Shown in pieces: positions 44,314 to 52,867 of a DNA stretch of 64,000 nucleotides. The stretch is from Echinicola sp. 20G. Its GTDB lineage: Bacteria > Bacteroidota > Bacteroidia > Cytophagales > Cyclobacteriaceae. A program made the translations under genes and the position numbers. How positions within the stretch are numbered: the stretch's first letter is position 1; each line of letters begins with the position of its first letter. The notes under the pieces are model-generated. The model had not been told where the DNA came from, made no database searches, and saw nothing but the letters and a program-made list of their open reading frames with translations. The stretch lies in assembly GCF_015533855.1 (NCBI RefSeq), contig NZ_AP024154.1, positions 1,243,001-1,307,000 of the forward strand, written 5' to 3'.

Positions 44314-45027
44314 ATGAACTACGAAAAGACCACATGTAGTGTTTGTACAAATGCATCATGCATCATTAAGCGAAATGTTCACTTGTCACAATTGAGTAAA
44401 TACATTGATCAAAAGAATACCATAAATTGTAGAAAAGGTCAAACTTTTATTATAGAAGGAGCTCCGGTACAAGGCCTTTATTTTGTTAATAAAGGAGCTG
44501 TAAAAGTAACCAAAACAGGGCTTAACGGGAAAGAACAAATTGTTAGGCTGGCCAAAGATGGAGAGATCATTGGTCACCGCGGTTTTGCCGCTGGTCAATT
44601 TTATCACATTGGCGCTACAGCCCTTGAAAATAGCTCCTTATGTAATTTTTCCTTGGATTCTATGAATCAAATGCTTTTAGAAATTCCAAAACTCACCTAT
44701 GACTTAATGACTTTCTATGCCGAAGAGTTAAGTAGAAGCGAAACGAAAGTTAAAAAGTTTGCCCAAATGACCGTTAGAGAAAAAGTAATTGATGCCCTAC
44801 TTTATATATTTAGAAAATTTGGTCAAAAAGATGATTTTTTTGATATCCAATTGTCTAGAAAAGACATTGCTGACTTTGCAGGTACTACAGATGAACAGGT
44901 AATTAGAATTCTTTCCAGCTTAAAAAAAGAGGGTCTAATTCAGACATCTGGAAAAAACATAGGTACAAAAAACGTAAATTTACTTAGAAAAGAGATCTCA
45001 GAACACAATTACTTCATTGATAGCTAA
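44314..45027 (+). CDS. FNR-like Crp/Fnr regulator with candidate [4Fe-4S] cysteines
   Basis: A 237-aa regulator. The N-terminus has C8-x2-C11-x4-C16, and C110 in SSLCNFSLD falls where E. coli FNR has its fourth ligand (C122 in VCEIPF). E. coli FNR uses C20-x2-C23-x5-C29, so the pattern is close but not identical. The HTH is SRKDIADFAGTTDEQVIRILSSLKKEGLIQ. The start at 44314 is chosen because the upstream codons belong to the AT-rich leader. It lies immediately upstream of a nitrate-type uptake operon and is divided from it by a terminator, with similar TACGTA repeats before both. This suggests oxygen or nitrosative control of uptake. Confidence 0.9.
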   Translation: MNYEKTTCSVCTNASCIIKRNVHLSQLSKYIDQKNTINCRKGQTFIIEGAPVQGLYFVNKGAVKVTKTGLNGKEQIVRLAKDGEIIGHRGFAAGQFYHIGATALENSSLCNFSLDSMNQMLLEIPKLTYDLMTFYAEELSRSETKVKKFAQMTVREKVIDALLYIFRKFGQKDDFFDIQLSRKDIADFAGTTDEQVIRILSSLKKEGLIQTSGKNIGTKNVNLLRKEISEHNYFIDS

Positions 45028-45062
45028 ACCGTTAAAATAGCCCATATGTAAACATTAATGAT

Positions 45063-45088
45063 AAAAACCTGCGAAACCGCAGGTTTTT
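45063..45088 (+). terminator. Intrinsic terminator of the FNR-like gene
   Basis: An 11-bp stem AAAAACCTGCG/CGCAGGTTTTT with a 4-base loop is followed by T residues, 35 bases after the stop. It isolates the regulator from the transport operon. Confidence 0.85.
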
Positions 45089-45156
45089 TTATGGTCTAAA
45101 AAATGCTTATTACCTGTCAATATTCATAAAACTTAAATTTCATTCCTTATATGTTT

Positions 45157-45172
45157 GTACGTAAATACGTAA
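45157..45172 (+). promoter_or_regulatory. TACGTA pair before the porin gene, candidate operator
   Basis: GTACGTA-AA-TACGTAA, two TACGTA halves with a 2-base gap, lies 46 bases before the porin ATG. It shares the half-site with the repeat before the FNR-like gene but the spacing differs (2 versus 4 bases). Confidence 0.45.
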
Positions 45173-45218
45173 TAATACTTAATTTATCTAAAAAACAACC
45201 ACTACAAACATATCCAAA

Positions 45219-46490
45219 ATGAAAAAGCTTTTACTCTTAACTGCCCTTCTGATTTGTCTTGTTAGGAACGAGGCAATGGCACAGTTCACGGTTTCTGCAG
45301 AGGTGAGACCTCGCTCAGAATTCCGAAATGGATTCAAAACACTTACTGATGATAGCAAAGACCCTGTCTTTTTCACTGAACAGCGGTCCAGACTTTATTT
45401 GGACTATCTCTCTGACGACTTCAAATTCAAGTTAGCCTTCCAGGATATAAGAATGTGGGGTGAGAGTCCACAAATATACAAAAGAGAACCAGGCAATACC
45501 TTTATCAGCGAAGCTTGGGGACAATATTTTATTTCACCTTCATTTTCAGTGAAAGCCGGTCGCCAAATTATCTCCTATGATAACCAAAGGTTTTTGGGTG
45601 GACTAGAATGGGCACAACAAGGCAGGAGACATGATGCACTTTTGTTTATCTACGAAAGCCAAGAAAGTAAAAGCCAATTACATTTTGGGTTTGCCTATAA
45701 CCAAGACGCAGACACACCCGAGCCTGGGTTTATCCAAGGTGAAGGAGCAGGATTCTATAGTGTGGGTGGCAATTACAAGACCATGCAGTATGGCTGGTAT
45801 CATAAAGATTTTGAGTCCACTTCATTTTCTATTCTTGCCTTAAATGCTGGCTACCAAAATGCAGACAGTACTGTTTCCAATAAGCAGACGTTTGGCTTTA
45901 TTCCTTCCACCACAATCGGAAGTCTCAAGCTTGCTGGGGACTTCTATTACCAAACCGGCTCTTTCGGGGGCAGGGATGTCAATGCCTTTTTGGCGGGAAT
46001 AAATGCCACCATACAAACCTCAGTGACACCATTGACCTTTGGCGTGGAATATATATCAGGAGATGATGACCCGAGTAACGATCAGATCAAAACCTTTAGC
46101 CCAGACTTTGGTACCAACCATGCCTTTAATGGCTTTATGGACTATTTCTATGTAGGACCAGCCAACGGGGCAGTCGGGGTCAATGACTTCTATCTAAAAA
46201 CAAGCTGGAAGCTGGGAAAAGGAAGCCTGAAAGCTCACGCCCACCATTTTCTCACTGGCTCTACCCAAATGGATGAGATGGGCACAGAATTAAGCAAAAG
46301 CATGGGAACGGAAATCGACTTGGTATATGGAATCAACTTAAAGGGAGGTGTTACCTGGAATATAGGTTATTCCCAGATGTTTGCCACTGACACCATGGAA
46401 AGCCTCCGAGGAGGAGACAAAACCCATATGCAAAATTGGGCCTGGACCATGATCACGTTCAAACCTACCCTCTTTTCTTCAGCAAAATAA
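45219..46490 (+). CDS. Alginate-export-type outer-membrane porin
   Basis: A 423-aa beta-barrel. A signal peptide ends near AMAQ. The barrel begins TVSAEVRPRSEFRNGF and shows the family blocks FTEQRSRLYLDYLSDDFKFKLAFQDIRMWG and SVKAGRQIISYDNQRFLGGLEWAQQGRRHDAL, matching the alginate_exp family. In Bacteroidota such porins often accompany nitrate/anion ABC transporters, here directly upstream of the binding protein gene. It is probably the outer-membrane entry for the same solute. Confidence 0.88.
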   Translation: MKKLLLLTALLICLVRNEAMAQFTVSAEVRPRSEFRNGFKTLTDDSKDPVFFTEQRSRLYLDYLSDDFKFKLAFQDIRMWGESPQIYKREPGNTFISEAWGQYFISPSFSVKAGRQIISYDNQRFLGGLEWAQQGRRHDALLFIYESQESKSQLHFGFAYNQDADTPEPGFIQGEGAGFYSVGGNYKTMQYGWYHKDFESTSFSILALNAGYQNADSTVSNKQTFGFIPSTTIGSLKLAGDFYYQTGSFGGRDVNAFLAGINATIQTSVTPLTFGVEYISGDDDPSNDQIKTFSPDFGTNHAFNGFMDYFYVGPANGAVGVNDFYLKTSWKLGKGSLKAHAHHFLTGSTQMDEMGTELSKSMGTEIDLVYGINLKGGVTWNIGYSQMFATDTMESLRGGDKTHMQNWAWTMITFKPTLFSSAK

Positions 46491-46512
46491 TCCACTTTAA
46501 CGCACCATCATT

Positions 46513-47910
46513 ATGAAAAACTTACAAAAAAATAAATTTATCGCCATTTTGTTTCTGGCAATTGGCATCAGCAATATACTCAGCAGCTGCGGAAGCAGTG
46601 CATCTAATAAGGATAAAGAAACTGCTACCCCAACTGAAAAAAGCAGCTCCGATAAGCTCGCCGTTGAAAAACCTCAATTGACATTTGGCTTTATCAAGCT
46701 GACAGACATGGCTCCACTGGCCATTGCAAAAGAGTTGGGATTCTTTGAAGATGAAGGGCTTTATGTAACCATAGAAGCACAATCCAACTGGAAAAATGTT
46801 TTAGACCGAGTTATCGATGGACAATTAGATGGCTCACACATGTTGGCCGGCCAGCCTATTGCAGCCGGGGCTGGTTTTGGCCGACAAGCCGAGTTGGTCA
46901 CTCCATTTTCCATGGATCTAAATGGAAATGGAATTACAGTTTCCAATGATGTTTGGAATAAGATGAAACCCAACATTCCTACCAATGACGATGGAATGCC
47001 GGTTCACCCTATCAAAGCTGAGGCCCTAGCTCCTGTAATTACGGAATATAAAAACAGTGGTAGACCCTTTAAAATGGGAATGGTATTTCCCGTTTCCACC
47101 CACAATTATGAAATCAGGTATTGGCTGGGTGCAGCTGGAATCAACCCCGGTTTTTATACAGAAGAAAATATCCAAGGACAGGTAGATGCGGATGTATTGC
47201 TATCGGTAACGCCACCACCACAAATGCCCGCTACACTTGAGGCAGGGACTATCTATGGCTATTGTGTAGGAGAACCTTGGAACCAACAAGCAGTCTTTAA
47301 AGGCATAGGCGTACCCGTTACCACCAACTATGATGTCTGGAAGAATAATCCCGAAAAAGTCTTTGTCATGACCAAAAAATTTGTGGATGAAAACCCAAAT
47401 ACAGCTATTGCCGTTACCAAAGCCCTGATTAGAGCAGGAAAATGGTTGGATACTCCCGGCAATCGTCCAAAAGCCGTAGGTATTCTATCGATGCCAGAAT
47501 ATGTTGGAGCGGATTCAGTCGTCATTGCCAATTCCATGACAGGCACTTTTGAATTTGAAAAAGGAGATAAGCGGTCCATGCCTGACTTTAATGTGTTCTT
47601 CCGCTATCATGCCACTTATCCATTCTATTCCGACGGAATTTGGTTCTTGACCCAAATGAGAAGATGGGGCCAAATTCCTGAAAGCAAACCCAAAGAATGG
47701 TACCATAAAACCATCAAAGACATTTACCGACCTGATATCTGGGAACAAGCAGCAGCAATACTATTACAAGAAGGCAAACTAGAAGCAGACGACATTCCCA
47801 AAACGGATGGCTACAAAGCCCCTACAGCGGAATTTATCGATGGCATATCCTACGATGGAAAAGATCCAATTGCCTATATCAACAGCTTTAAGATCGGAAA
47901 TAAAAACTGA
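46513..47910 (+). CDS. NrtA/CmpA-type ABC transporter substrate-binding lipoprotein
   Basis: A 465-aa lipoprotein (signal ending NILSSC) with the periplasmic-binding fold of nitrate, nitrite or bicarbonate binding proteins. [36 protein letters not shown] is the N-terminal lobe, and [23 protein letters not shown] and [24 protein letters not shown] are hallmark NrtA blocks. Nitrate is the most likely ligand because of the neighbouring regulator and porin, but cyanate and bicarbonate binders share this fold. It is 22 bases after the porin gene. Confidence 0.9.
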   Translation: MKNLQKNKFIAILFLAIGISNILSSCGSSASNKDKETATPTEKSSSDKLAVEKPQLTFGFIKLTDMAPLAIAKELGFFEDEGLYVTIEAQSNWKNVLDRVIDGQLDGSHMLAGQPIAAGAGFGRQAELVTPFSMDLNGNGITVSNDVWNKMKPNIPTNDDGMPVHPIKAEALAPVITEYKNSGRPFKMGMVFPVSTHNYEIRYWLGAAGINPGFYTEENIQGQVDADVLLSVTPPPQMPATLEAGTIYGYCVGEPWNQQAVFKGIGVPVTTNYDVWKNNPEKVFVMTKKFVDENPNTAIAVTKALIRAGKWLDTPGNRPKAVGILSMPEYVGADSVVIANSMTGTFEFEKGDKRSMPDFNVFFRYHATYPFYSDGIWFLTQMRRWGQIPESKPKEWYHKTIKDIYRPDIWEQAAAILLQEGKLEADDIPKTDGYKAPTAEFIDGISYDGKDPIAYINSFKIGNKN

Positions 47911-47990
47911 AAAAGCAGCCTTCCCAAAGTGGTCACCTTGGCTCTAGGGAGGCCGCTGACTATCCTTGAACCTCCTAAACTGTTCAAACC

Positions 47991-49082
47991 ATGAAAGACA
48001 AAACCATCAAAACCATGAGATTCTTTGGCCTTGGCTTTTTGGAGCCATTGCTTAAAGCGCTGAGTGGTGAAGAAACTCAGAAAAATCTTACCGAATTTAT
48101 TAAGAAAACCCTCTTCCCAATCGCTTCTATCTTACTGTTTATCTTGGTTTGGCATTTGGGGGCTTCAGCACTGTATAACAAGGAAGCAGAAGCCAGAATT
48201 GAAAAAGCCAAAACTGAACAAGGCGAGGAAGCCGCAAAGGCCATGGCTGACTGTATTGCTTCTGGCGATGTCAGTTGTCAGCCTAACACACTTCCATCCC
48301 CAAAGCAGGTATATCAGGCCTATATTGCCCTTTGGAAAGACCATTTACAGATTTCTGAAAACAAAAGTGACTTCAGGGAAAAAGTAGCTGATACCAATGC
48401 CCAGCGGGAGGAACAAGGCCTGTCTCCTATCACCTACACAGGGCGTCCTTCCTTTTTGGATCAGATAGGAACAAGCCTAAAAACGGTGGCCGCAGGATTC
48501 CTGCTTGCATTGTTTATCGCTGTTCCCATTGGGATCATTATCGGTCTGAGCGATGTGCTCCGAAACTCCTTCAATTGGCTAATCCAAATCTTAAAGCCTG
48601 TATCACCTGTCGTTTGGCTGTTATTGGTTTTTATGATTGTCAAAACGGTAATTACTGATCCCAATATGGACAAGTCTTTTATCATTTCTTTTATCAGCGT
48701 GGGCTTGTGTGCCATGTGGGCCACCCTTGTCAATACCAGCATGGGAGTGGCCACAGTAGACAAAGATTACATCAATGTCTCCAAAGTATTAAAGCTTAGC
48801 ATCGGTAAGCAAATCTTTAAAATCATCCTCCCAGCTTCCTTCCCGTTGATCTTTACAGGTCTTAGGATTACAGTTTCGGTAGCATGGATGGTTTTGATTG
48901 CCATTGAGCTACTTGCCCAAAGCCCAGGACTAGGGTCTTTTGTTTGGGAAGAATTCCAAAACGGAGCCAGTGACTCCAACGCCAAAATCATTGTGGCCAT
49001 GTTTGTGATAGGCATTATCGGGTTTCTATTGGACAGGATCATGCTAACTGTACAAAATTTCATGACATTTAGTAAAGCGTAA
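47991..49082 (+). CDS. NrtB-type ABC transporter permease with large loop
   Basis: A 363-aa membrane permease. The first helix ([20 protein letters not shown]) is followed by an unusually long soluble loop (about 60-150) rich in charged residues and containing two cysteines ([13 protein letters not shown]), then five helices with the EAA-like loop [25 protein letters not shown] and the coupling helix region. NrtB proteins are usually near 270-300 aa, so the loop is an addition. Spacing to the first ATPase gene is 4 bases, indicating tight coupling. Confidence 0.88.
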   Translation: MKDKTIKTMRFFGLGFLEPLLKALSGEETQKNLTEFIKKTLFPIASILLFILVWHLGASALYNKEAEARIEKAKTEQGEEAAKAMADCIASGDVSCQPNTLPSPKQVYQAYIALWKDHLQISENKSDFREKVADTNAQREEQGLSPITYTGRPSFLDQIGTSLKTVAAGFLLALFIAVPIGIIIGLSDVLRNSFNWLIQILKPVSPVVWLLLVFMIVKTVITDPNMDKSFIISFISVGLCAMWATLVNTSMGVATVDKDYINVSKVLKLSIGKQIFKIILPASFPLIFTGLRITVSVAWMVLIAIELLAQSPGLGSFVWEEFQNGASDSNAKIIVAMFVIGIIGFLLDRIMLTVQNFMTFSKA

Positions 49083-49086
49083 AACC

Positions 49087-49971
49087 ATGCCCATCTTAGA
49101 ACTTAAAAACGTCAGCAAATCCTATGGTACCAGCACTTCAAAAGTGGACGTACTTAGTAATATCAACCTCAGTGTAGAAGAAGGAGAGTTTGTGGCCATT
49201 GTAGGTTTTTCCGGGAGTGGCAAAACTACACTGATCAACATGATCAATGGGCTACAATTTCCAGATGAGGGACAGGTTCTCCTGCATGGAAATCCTGTCA
49301 TTGGCCCTGGTCCTGACAGAGGTGTCATTTTCCAAAACTATTCTCTCTTGCCTTGGCTGAATGTATTCAAAAACATCAAGCTATCTGTGGATGAAGCATT
49401 TCCAAACTTATCAAAACAAGAAATAGAAAAACATATCAACAAGTACATCGAAATGGTTAATCTAAGCCATGCCGCTCATAAATATCCTAAGGAATTATCA
49501 GGCGGGATGAGACAGCGGGTATCTGTCGCCAGGGCTTTGGCTATGAACCCTGAAATATTATTGATGGATGAACCTCTAAGTGCCCTTGATGCCCTAACAA
49601 GAGGCACCTTACAGGAGGAAATTATTAAAATTTGGAGCAAAGATAAAAAGACTGCTATCCTGATTACCAATGATGTCGATGAGGGAATACTCATGGCGGA
49701 TCGGATAATCCCATTGACCCCAGGCCCAAAGGCTACGCTTGGCCCAGAATTCAAAATTAATTTTAAAAGGCCAAGGGATGTAACTGAGATCAATAAAGAT
49801 CCTCACTACAAAAGGTTGAGAAATGATATTCTTGAATATTTGATAGAAGTAGGAACTACCAGAAAGCAAACCAGTGATCAGAAATACATCCTCCCTGACT
49901 TGAAACCAGTCATGCCTGGTAGGGTATTCTTCGGAAGAAAGAAGAAAAACGAAAAAGTGAAATACTTCTAA
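49087..49971 (+). CDS. NrtC/NrtD-type ABC ATPase 1, H-loop His replaced
   Basis: A 294-aa ATP-binding subunit. Walker A is GFSGSGKT (40-47), the Q-loop is [10 protein letters not shown], the signature is LSGGM (137-141), and Walker B is ILLMDEP with D161/E162. The switch H-loop reads ITNDVDE, so Asn195 stands where the histidine is expected. The C-terminal 60 residues are specific to this family. It probably forms a heterodimer with the second ATPase encoded next. Nitrate uptake is inferred from context. Confidence 0.92.
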   Translation: MPILELKNVSKSYGTSTSKVDVLSNINLSVEEGEFVAIVGFSGSGKTTLINMINGLQFPDEGQVLLHGNPVIGPGPDRGVIFQNYSLLPWLNVFKNIKLSVDEAFPNLSKQEIEKHINKYIEMVNLSHAAHKYPKELSGGMRQRVSVARALAMNPEILLMDEPLSALDALTRGTLQEEIIKIWSKDKKTAILITNDVDEGILMADRIIPLTPGPKATLGPEFKINFKRPRDVTEINKDPHYKRLRNDILEYLIEVGTTRKQTSDQKYILPDLKPVMPGRVFFGRKKKNEKVKYF

Positions 49972-49988
49972 TCCAAAGCGCAACCATT

Positions 49989-50807
49989 ATGAACGCAATG
50001 CTCAGTAAAGAAAACTTACATATCCCTCACCTTAACAATCAACCAGAAATGTTGGTTTGTGAGGAACTACGTAAAGTGTACCCTACACCAAAGGGGGATT
50101 ACGTAGTTTTAGATGATCTTCACTTGTCCATTAAAAAAGGAGAATTCGTGTCTATTATTGGACATTCCGGCTGTGGAAAGTCCACCTTGCTTACTATGAT
50201 TGCTGGCCTAAATGATGTCAGTGGTGGCAAAATCCAAGTAGATCAAGAACCTATCTCTGGAGCAGGACCAGACCGAGCAGTAGTCTTCCAATCTCCAAGC
50301 TTGTTACCTTGGCTAACCGCTCTGCAGAATGTTATGATAGGCGTAAAGCAGGTATTTCCTCATGCCAGCAAAGCGGAAAAACTGGACATTTGTAAATACT
50401 ATTTGGACAAAGTTGGCTTGGGAAATGATTTTGATAAAAAAGCCACTTCATTGTCACAAGGTATGCAACAACGGGTAGGCATTGCCAGGGCCTTTGCGCT
50501 GAAACCTAAAATCCTTTTACTGGATGAACCTTTTGGGATGCTGGATTCATTGACCAGAGGAGAGTTGCAAGATGTGCTTTTGGAAATATGGCAAAAGGAA
50601 AAAATCACCGCCGTTGCCATCACCCATGACGTAGATGAATCTATTTTTCTGGCAGATCGTGTCATCATGATGACCAGTGGTCCTTATGCCAAAATTGGCG
50701 ATGAACTAGTCATTCCCTTTGAAAGACCCCGCATAAGAAAAGAAGTTTTGGAACACCCAGCATACTATGATTACCGAGGATACCTGATGGACTTCCTCAA
50801 CCATTAA
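49989..50807 (+). CDS. NrtC/NrtD-type ABC ATPase 2, canonical H-loop
   Basis: A 272-aa ATP-binding subunit. Walker A is GHSGCGKS (58-65), the Q-loop is VFQSPSLLPW, the signature is LSQGM (155-159), Walker B is ILLLDEP with D179/E180, and the H-loop is ITHDVDE with H213. It starts 17 bases after the first ATPase. Compared with its partner it keeps the catalytic His but has Gln in the signature. Together they would give one normal and one weakened ATP site. Confidence 0.92.
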   Translation: MNAMLSKENLHIPHLNNQPEMLVCEELRKVYPTPKGDYVVLDDLHLSIKKGEFVSIIGHSGCGKSTLLTMIAGLNDVSGGKIQVDQEPISGAGPDRAVVFQSPSLLPWLTALQNVMIGVKQVFPHASKAEKLDICKYYLDKVGLGNDFDKKATSLSQGMQQRVGIARAFALKPKILLLDEPFGMLDSLTRGELQDVLLEIWQKEKITAVAITHDVDESIFLADRVIMMTSGPYAKIGDELVIPFERPRIRKEVLEHPAYYDYRGYLMDFLNH

Positions 50808-50837
50808 ACCATACCTATTCAGGTCACTACTAATTCC

Positions 50838-50868
50838 ATGAAGGAAAATCATAATGGTTTTCCTTTCA
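50838..50868 (+). terminator. Probable terminator of the anion-uptake operon
   Basis: AAGGAAAA pairs with TTTTCCTT (loop of 9) and is followed by TCATTTTATT. It lies 34 bases after the last ATPase gene. The stem is AU-rich, so the call is moderate. Confidence 0.45.
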
Positions 50869-50924
50869 TTTTATTAAATTCCTAACTTGCCACCTTTCTT
50901 ACCTATGCCCGTAAAATATTTAGC

Positions 50925-51542
50925 ATGGAAAACTGGTTGCAAGAAACGATTTTGGAAGGGGATAAAGTCAAATTGATTCCTTTACAAAAATCCCATAGAA
51001 ACGAACTTTTGGAGGTCGCTTTGGACGGTAAACTTTGGGAACTTTGGTTTACCTCAGTGCCATCTGCAGAGACCATTGATCAGTATCTCTCCAAAGCAAT
51101 GGAGGAAAAAGCAGCTCAAGCTTCTTTGCCCTTTGTGATCATAGACAAAAGCAGCCAGAAGATCGTGGGATGCACCAGATTCTGCAACGCTGCGGTAATA
51201 CATAGAAGATTAGAGATTGGCTATACCTGGTATGCCAAAAGCGCACAAAGAACTGGGATAAATACCGAGTGCAAATACCTCATGCTCCAATATGCTTTTG
51301 AGCACTTAAACTGTATTGCTGTCCAATTCAAAACAGATTGGTTCAACCTTCCTTCCAGAAATGCCATTAGTCGCCTGGGCGCCAAACAAGACGGTGTGCT
51401 CAGAAATGACCGCTTAAATGCTGATGGAACCTACAGGGATACCGTGGTATTCTCCATCATCAAACAAGAATGGCATGGGGTAAAAAAGAACTTAAAATAC
51501 AAAATGAAACATTACCGCAACCTTGGATCAACCACGGCATAA
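50925..51542 (+). CDS. RimJ/RimL-type GNAT acetyltransferase
   Basis: A 205-aa acetyltransferase of the Acetyltransf_3 branch: LEGDKVKLIPLQKSHRNELLEVA at the start, KIVGCTRFCNAAVIHRRLEIGYTWYAKSAQRTGINTECKYLMLQYAFE with the acetyl-CoA loop, and FKTDWFNLPSRNAISRLGAKQDGVLRN at the end. Such enzymes modify ribosomal proteins or small amines. It follows the uptake operon but has its own leader, so co-transcription is uncertain. Confidence 0.92.
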   Translation: MENWLQETILEGDKVKLIPLQKSHRNELLEVALDGKLWELWFTSVPSAETIDQYLSKAMEEKAAQASLPFVIIDKSSQKIVGCTRFCNAAVIHRRLEIGYTWYAKSAQRTGINTECKYLMLQYAFEHLNCIAVQFKTDWFNLPSRNAISRLGAKQDGVLRNDRLNADGTYRDTVVFSIIKQEWHGVKKNLKYKMKHYRNLGSTTA

Positions 51543-51609
51543 CCTCTATTTTATCCAAACATTCTTTTCATTCACTCGTTTGAACTAGCTTATCGATCAA
51601 CTTAAATTC

Positions 51610-52194
51610 ATGAAATCTAAACTCATTCTCCTTATCTCCCTATTTGCTTTGGCCATGAACTATTCCAATGCACAGAGTCCAATAAAACCGGAAAATCTGC
51701 CTTTTGACGACATTACCGAATATCCTGACACCTATGCTCCGGGCAGTGTGGCGGCCAGAATGGTAGAAAGTCTTGGTTTTAGGTATCGTTATGCCTCTCA
51801 AGATTTAAAAACATCAGATTTTGGTTTCAAAGCGGAAGAAGAAGCCAGAACCATTGGAGAAACTATCGAACACATTTATGGCTTGAGCATGGTCATCAGA
51901 AATGCAGTGATTCAAGAGCCTTACAAAAAAATCACCTCAACCGATCCCATGGTAATCAGAGCGGAAACACTTCATGTGCTCAAAGCCACTTATGACCATT
52001 TGATCGGAATGGACGAAGCTGAATTAAATAAAATTACCATTAAGGAATCCTACCCTTTTTGGGTGGTAATCAATGGGCCTTTGGCTGATGCCCTTTGGCA
52101 TAGTGGACAGATCGCCACATTGCGTCGCGCCAACGGCAATCCCATGCCCAAAGGCGTCAATGTTTTCTTAGGAAAATATGAGGAAGTCAAATAA
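51610..52194 (+). CDS. Secreted DinB-like protein
   Basis: A 194-aa protein with a signal peptide ending near SNAQ and then a DinB-like four-helix bundle: VAARMVESLGFRYRYASQDL, ARTIGETIEHIYGLSMVI with the first His, and FWVVINGPLADALWHSGQIATLRRANGNP with the second. Two of the three metal His positions are thus visible. DinB proteins are usually cytoplasmic, so the exported form is noteworthy but common in Bacteroidota. Function unknown. Confidence 0.85.
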   Translation: MKSKLILLISLFALAMNYSNAQSPIKPENLPFDDITEYPDTYAPGSVAARMVESLGFRYRYASQDLKTSDFGFKAEEEARTIGETIEHIYGLSMVIRNAVIQEPYKKITSTDPMVIRAETLHVLKATYDHLIGMDEAELNKITIKESYPFWVVINGPLADALWHSGQIATLRRANGNPMPKGVNVFLGKYEEVK

Positions 52195-52206
52195 GGTTAT
52201 TAATCA

Positions 52207-52239
52207 TTAAGGGATTATTGGCTTGATATAATCCCTTAA
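52207..52239. terminator. Long hairpin between convergent genes, bidirectional terminator-like
   Basis: A perfect 12-bp stem TTAAGGGATTAT/ATAATCCCTTAA with loop TGGCTTGAT lies between the DinB-like (+) and pentapeptide (-) stop codons. U-runs are short, so termination may be partial. Confidence 0.6.
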
Positions 52240-52258
52240 ACTTTTACCACCTTGTCCT

Positions 52259-52831
52259 TCAAGTAATTGAAATATCATATTTGTCCAGCAAACCCTGAAT
52301 ATTGGCTCGGCTGAACTTTGCTTTTTTCATAATATTGCTTGCCGGGTCGATGGAAAAATTTTCTGCAGTTCTAAAGTCCACTTTGGAAAGATTGGCCCGG
52401 TCAAAAACAGCCTGTCTTAAATCACAATTGGTAAAAGAAGAACCTGTCAAATCAGTTTCTACAAATTCTACCTCTTCAAGTTTACAATTCTTAAAAATCG
52501 TCTTCTGCAATTTCAAGGCATAAAATGACGAGAAATCCAACTGACAAGCATCAAAGGAAAAAGTGAGTAAAAACTGATTACACTTGTCAAAACGTAATCC
52601 CAATAACTTACAGTTTATAAAGCAAGCATCCTGAAAAGCAGTGTTTTGCAATCGGGCATTGCTGAAATCACAATGGTCAAACTCACATTCCATAAAACTG
52701 ATATCCCTTAGGTCCAGTCCAGAAAAATTGCACTTACTAAAAGTACAGGATTCATATTCTCCATATGTTAACTTCTCCTGGCTAAAATCCAGTCCAGAAA
52801 ATTCCTCACTATCGATATAAGCTTTATTCAT
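52259..52831 (-). CDS. Pentapeptide-repeat protein (Qnr/McbG-like)
   Basis: A 190-aa protein made almost wholly of pentapeptide repeats with central Phe or Leu: CTFSKCNFSGLDLRDISF, CEFDHCDFSNARLQNTAF, CKLEEVEFVETDLTGSSF and CDLRQAVFDRANLSKVDF. This forms a right-handed beta-helix. Its length and the many Cys/Asn/Phe positions resemble Qnr and McbG proteins, which protect gyrase, but most such proteins have no known role. No signal peptide. It is not in an evident operon. Confidence 0.9.
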   Translation of the reverse strand: MNKAYIDSEEFSGLDFSQEKLTYGEYESCTFSKCNFSGLDLRDISFMECEFDHCDFSNARLQNTAFQDACFINCKLLGLRFDKCNQFLLTFSFDACQLDFSSFYALKLQKTIFKNCKLEEVEFVETDLTGSSFTNCDLRQAVFDRANLSKVDFRTAENFSIDPASNIMKKAKFSRANIQGLLDKYDISIT

Positions 52832-52867
52832 ACTTTAAAATTATAACAGTAGATTCAATTTCAGAAA

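Noticed and set aside
47911..47990. GC-rich hairpin (GCCTTCCC / GGGAGGC region) between the binding-protein and permease genes
   Set aside because: It has mismatches and no U-run, and the operon clearly continues, so it is not called a terminator; at most a processing element.
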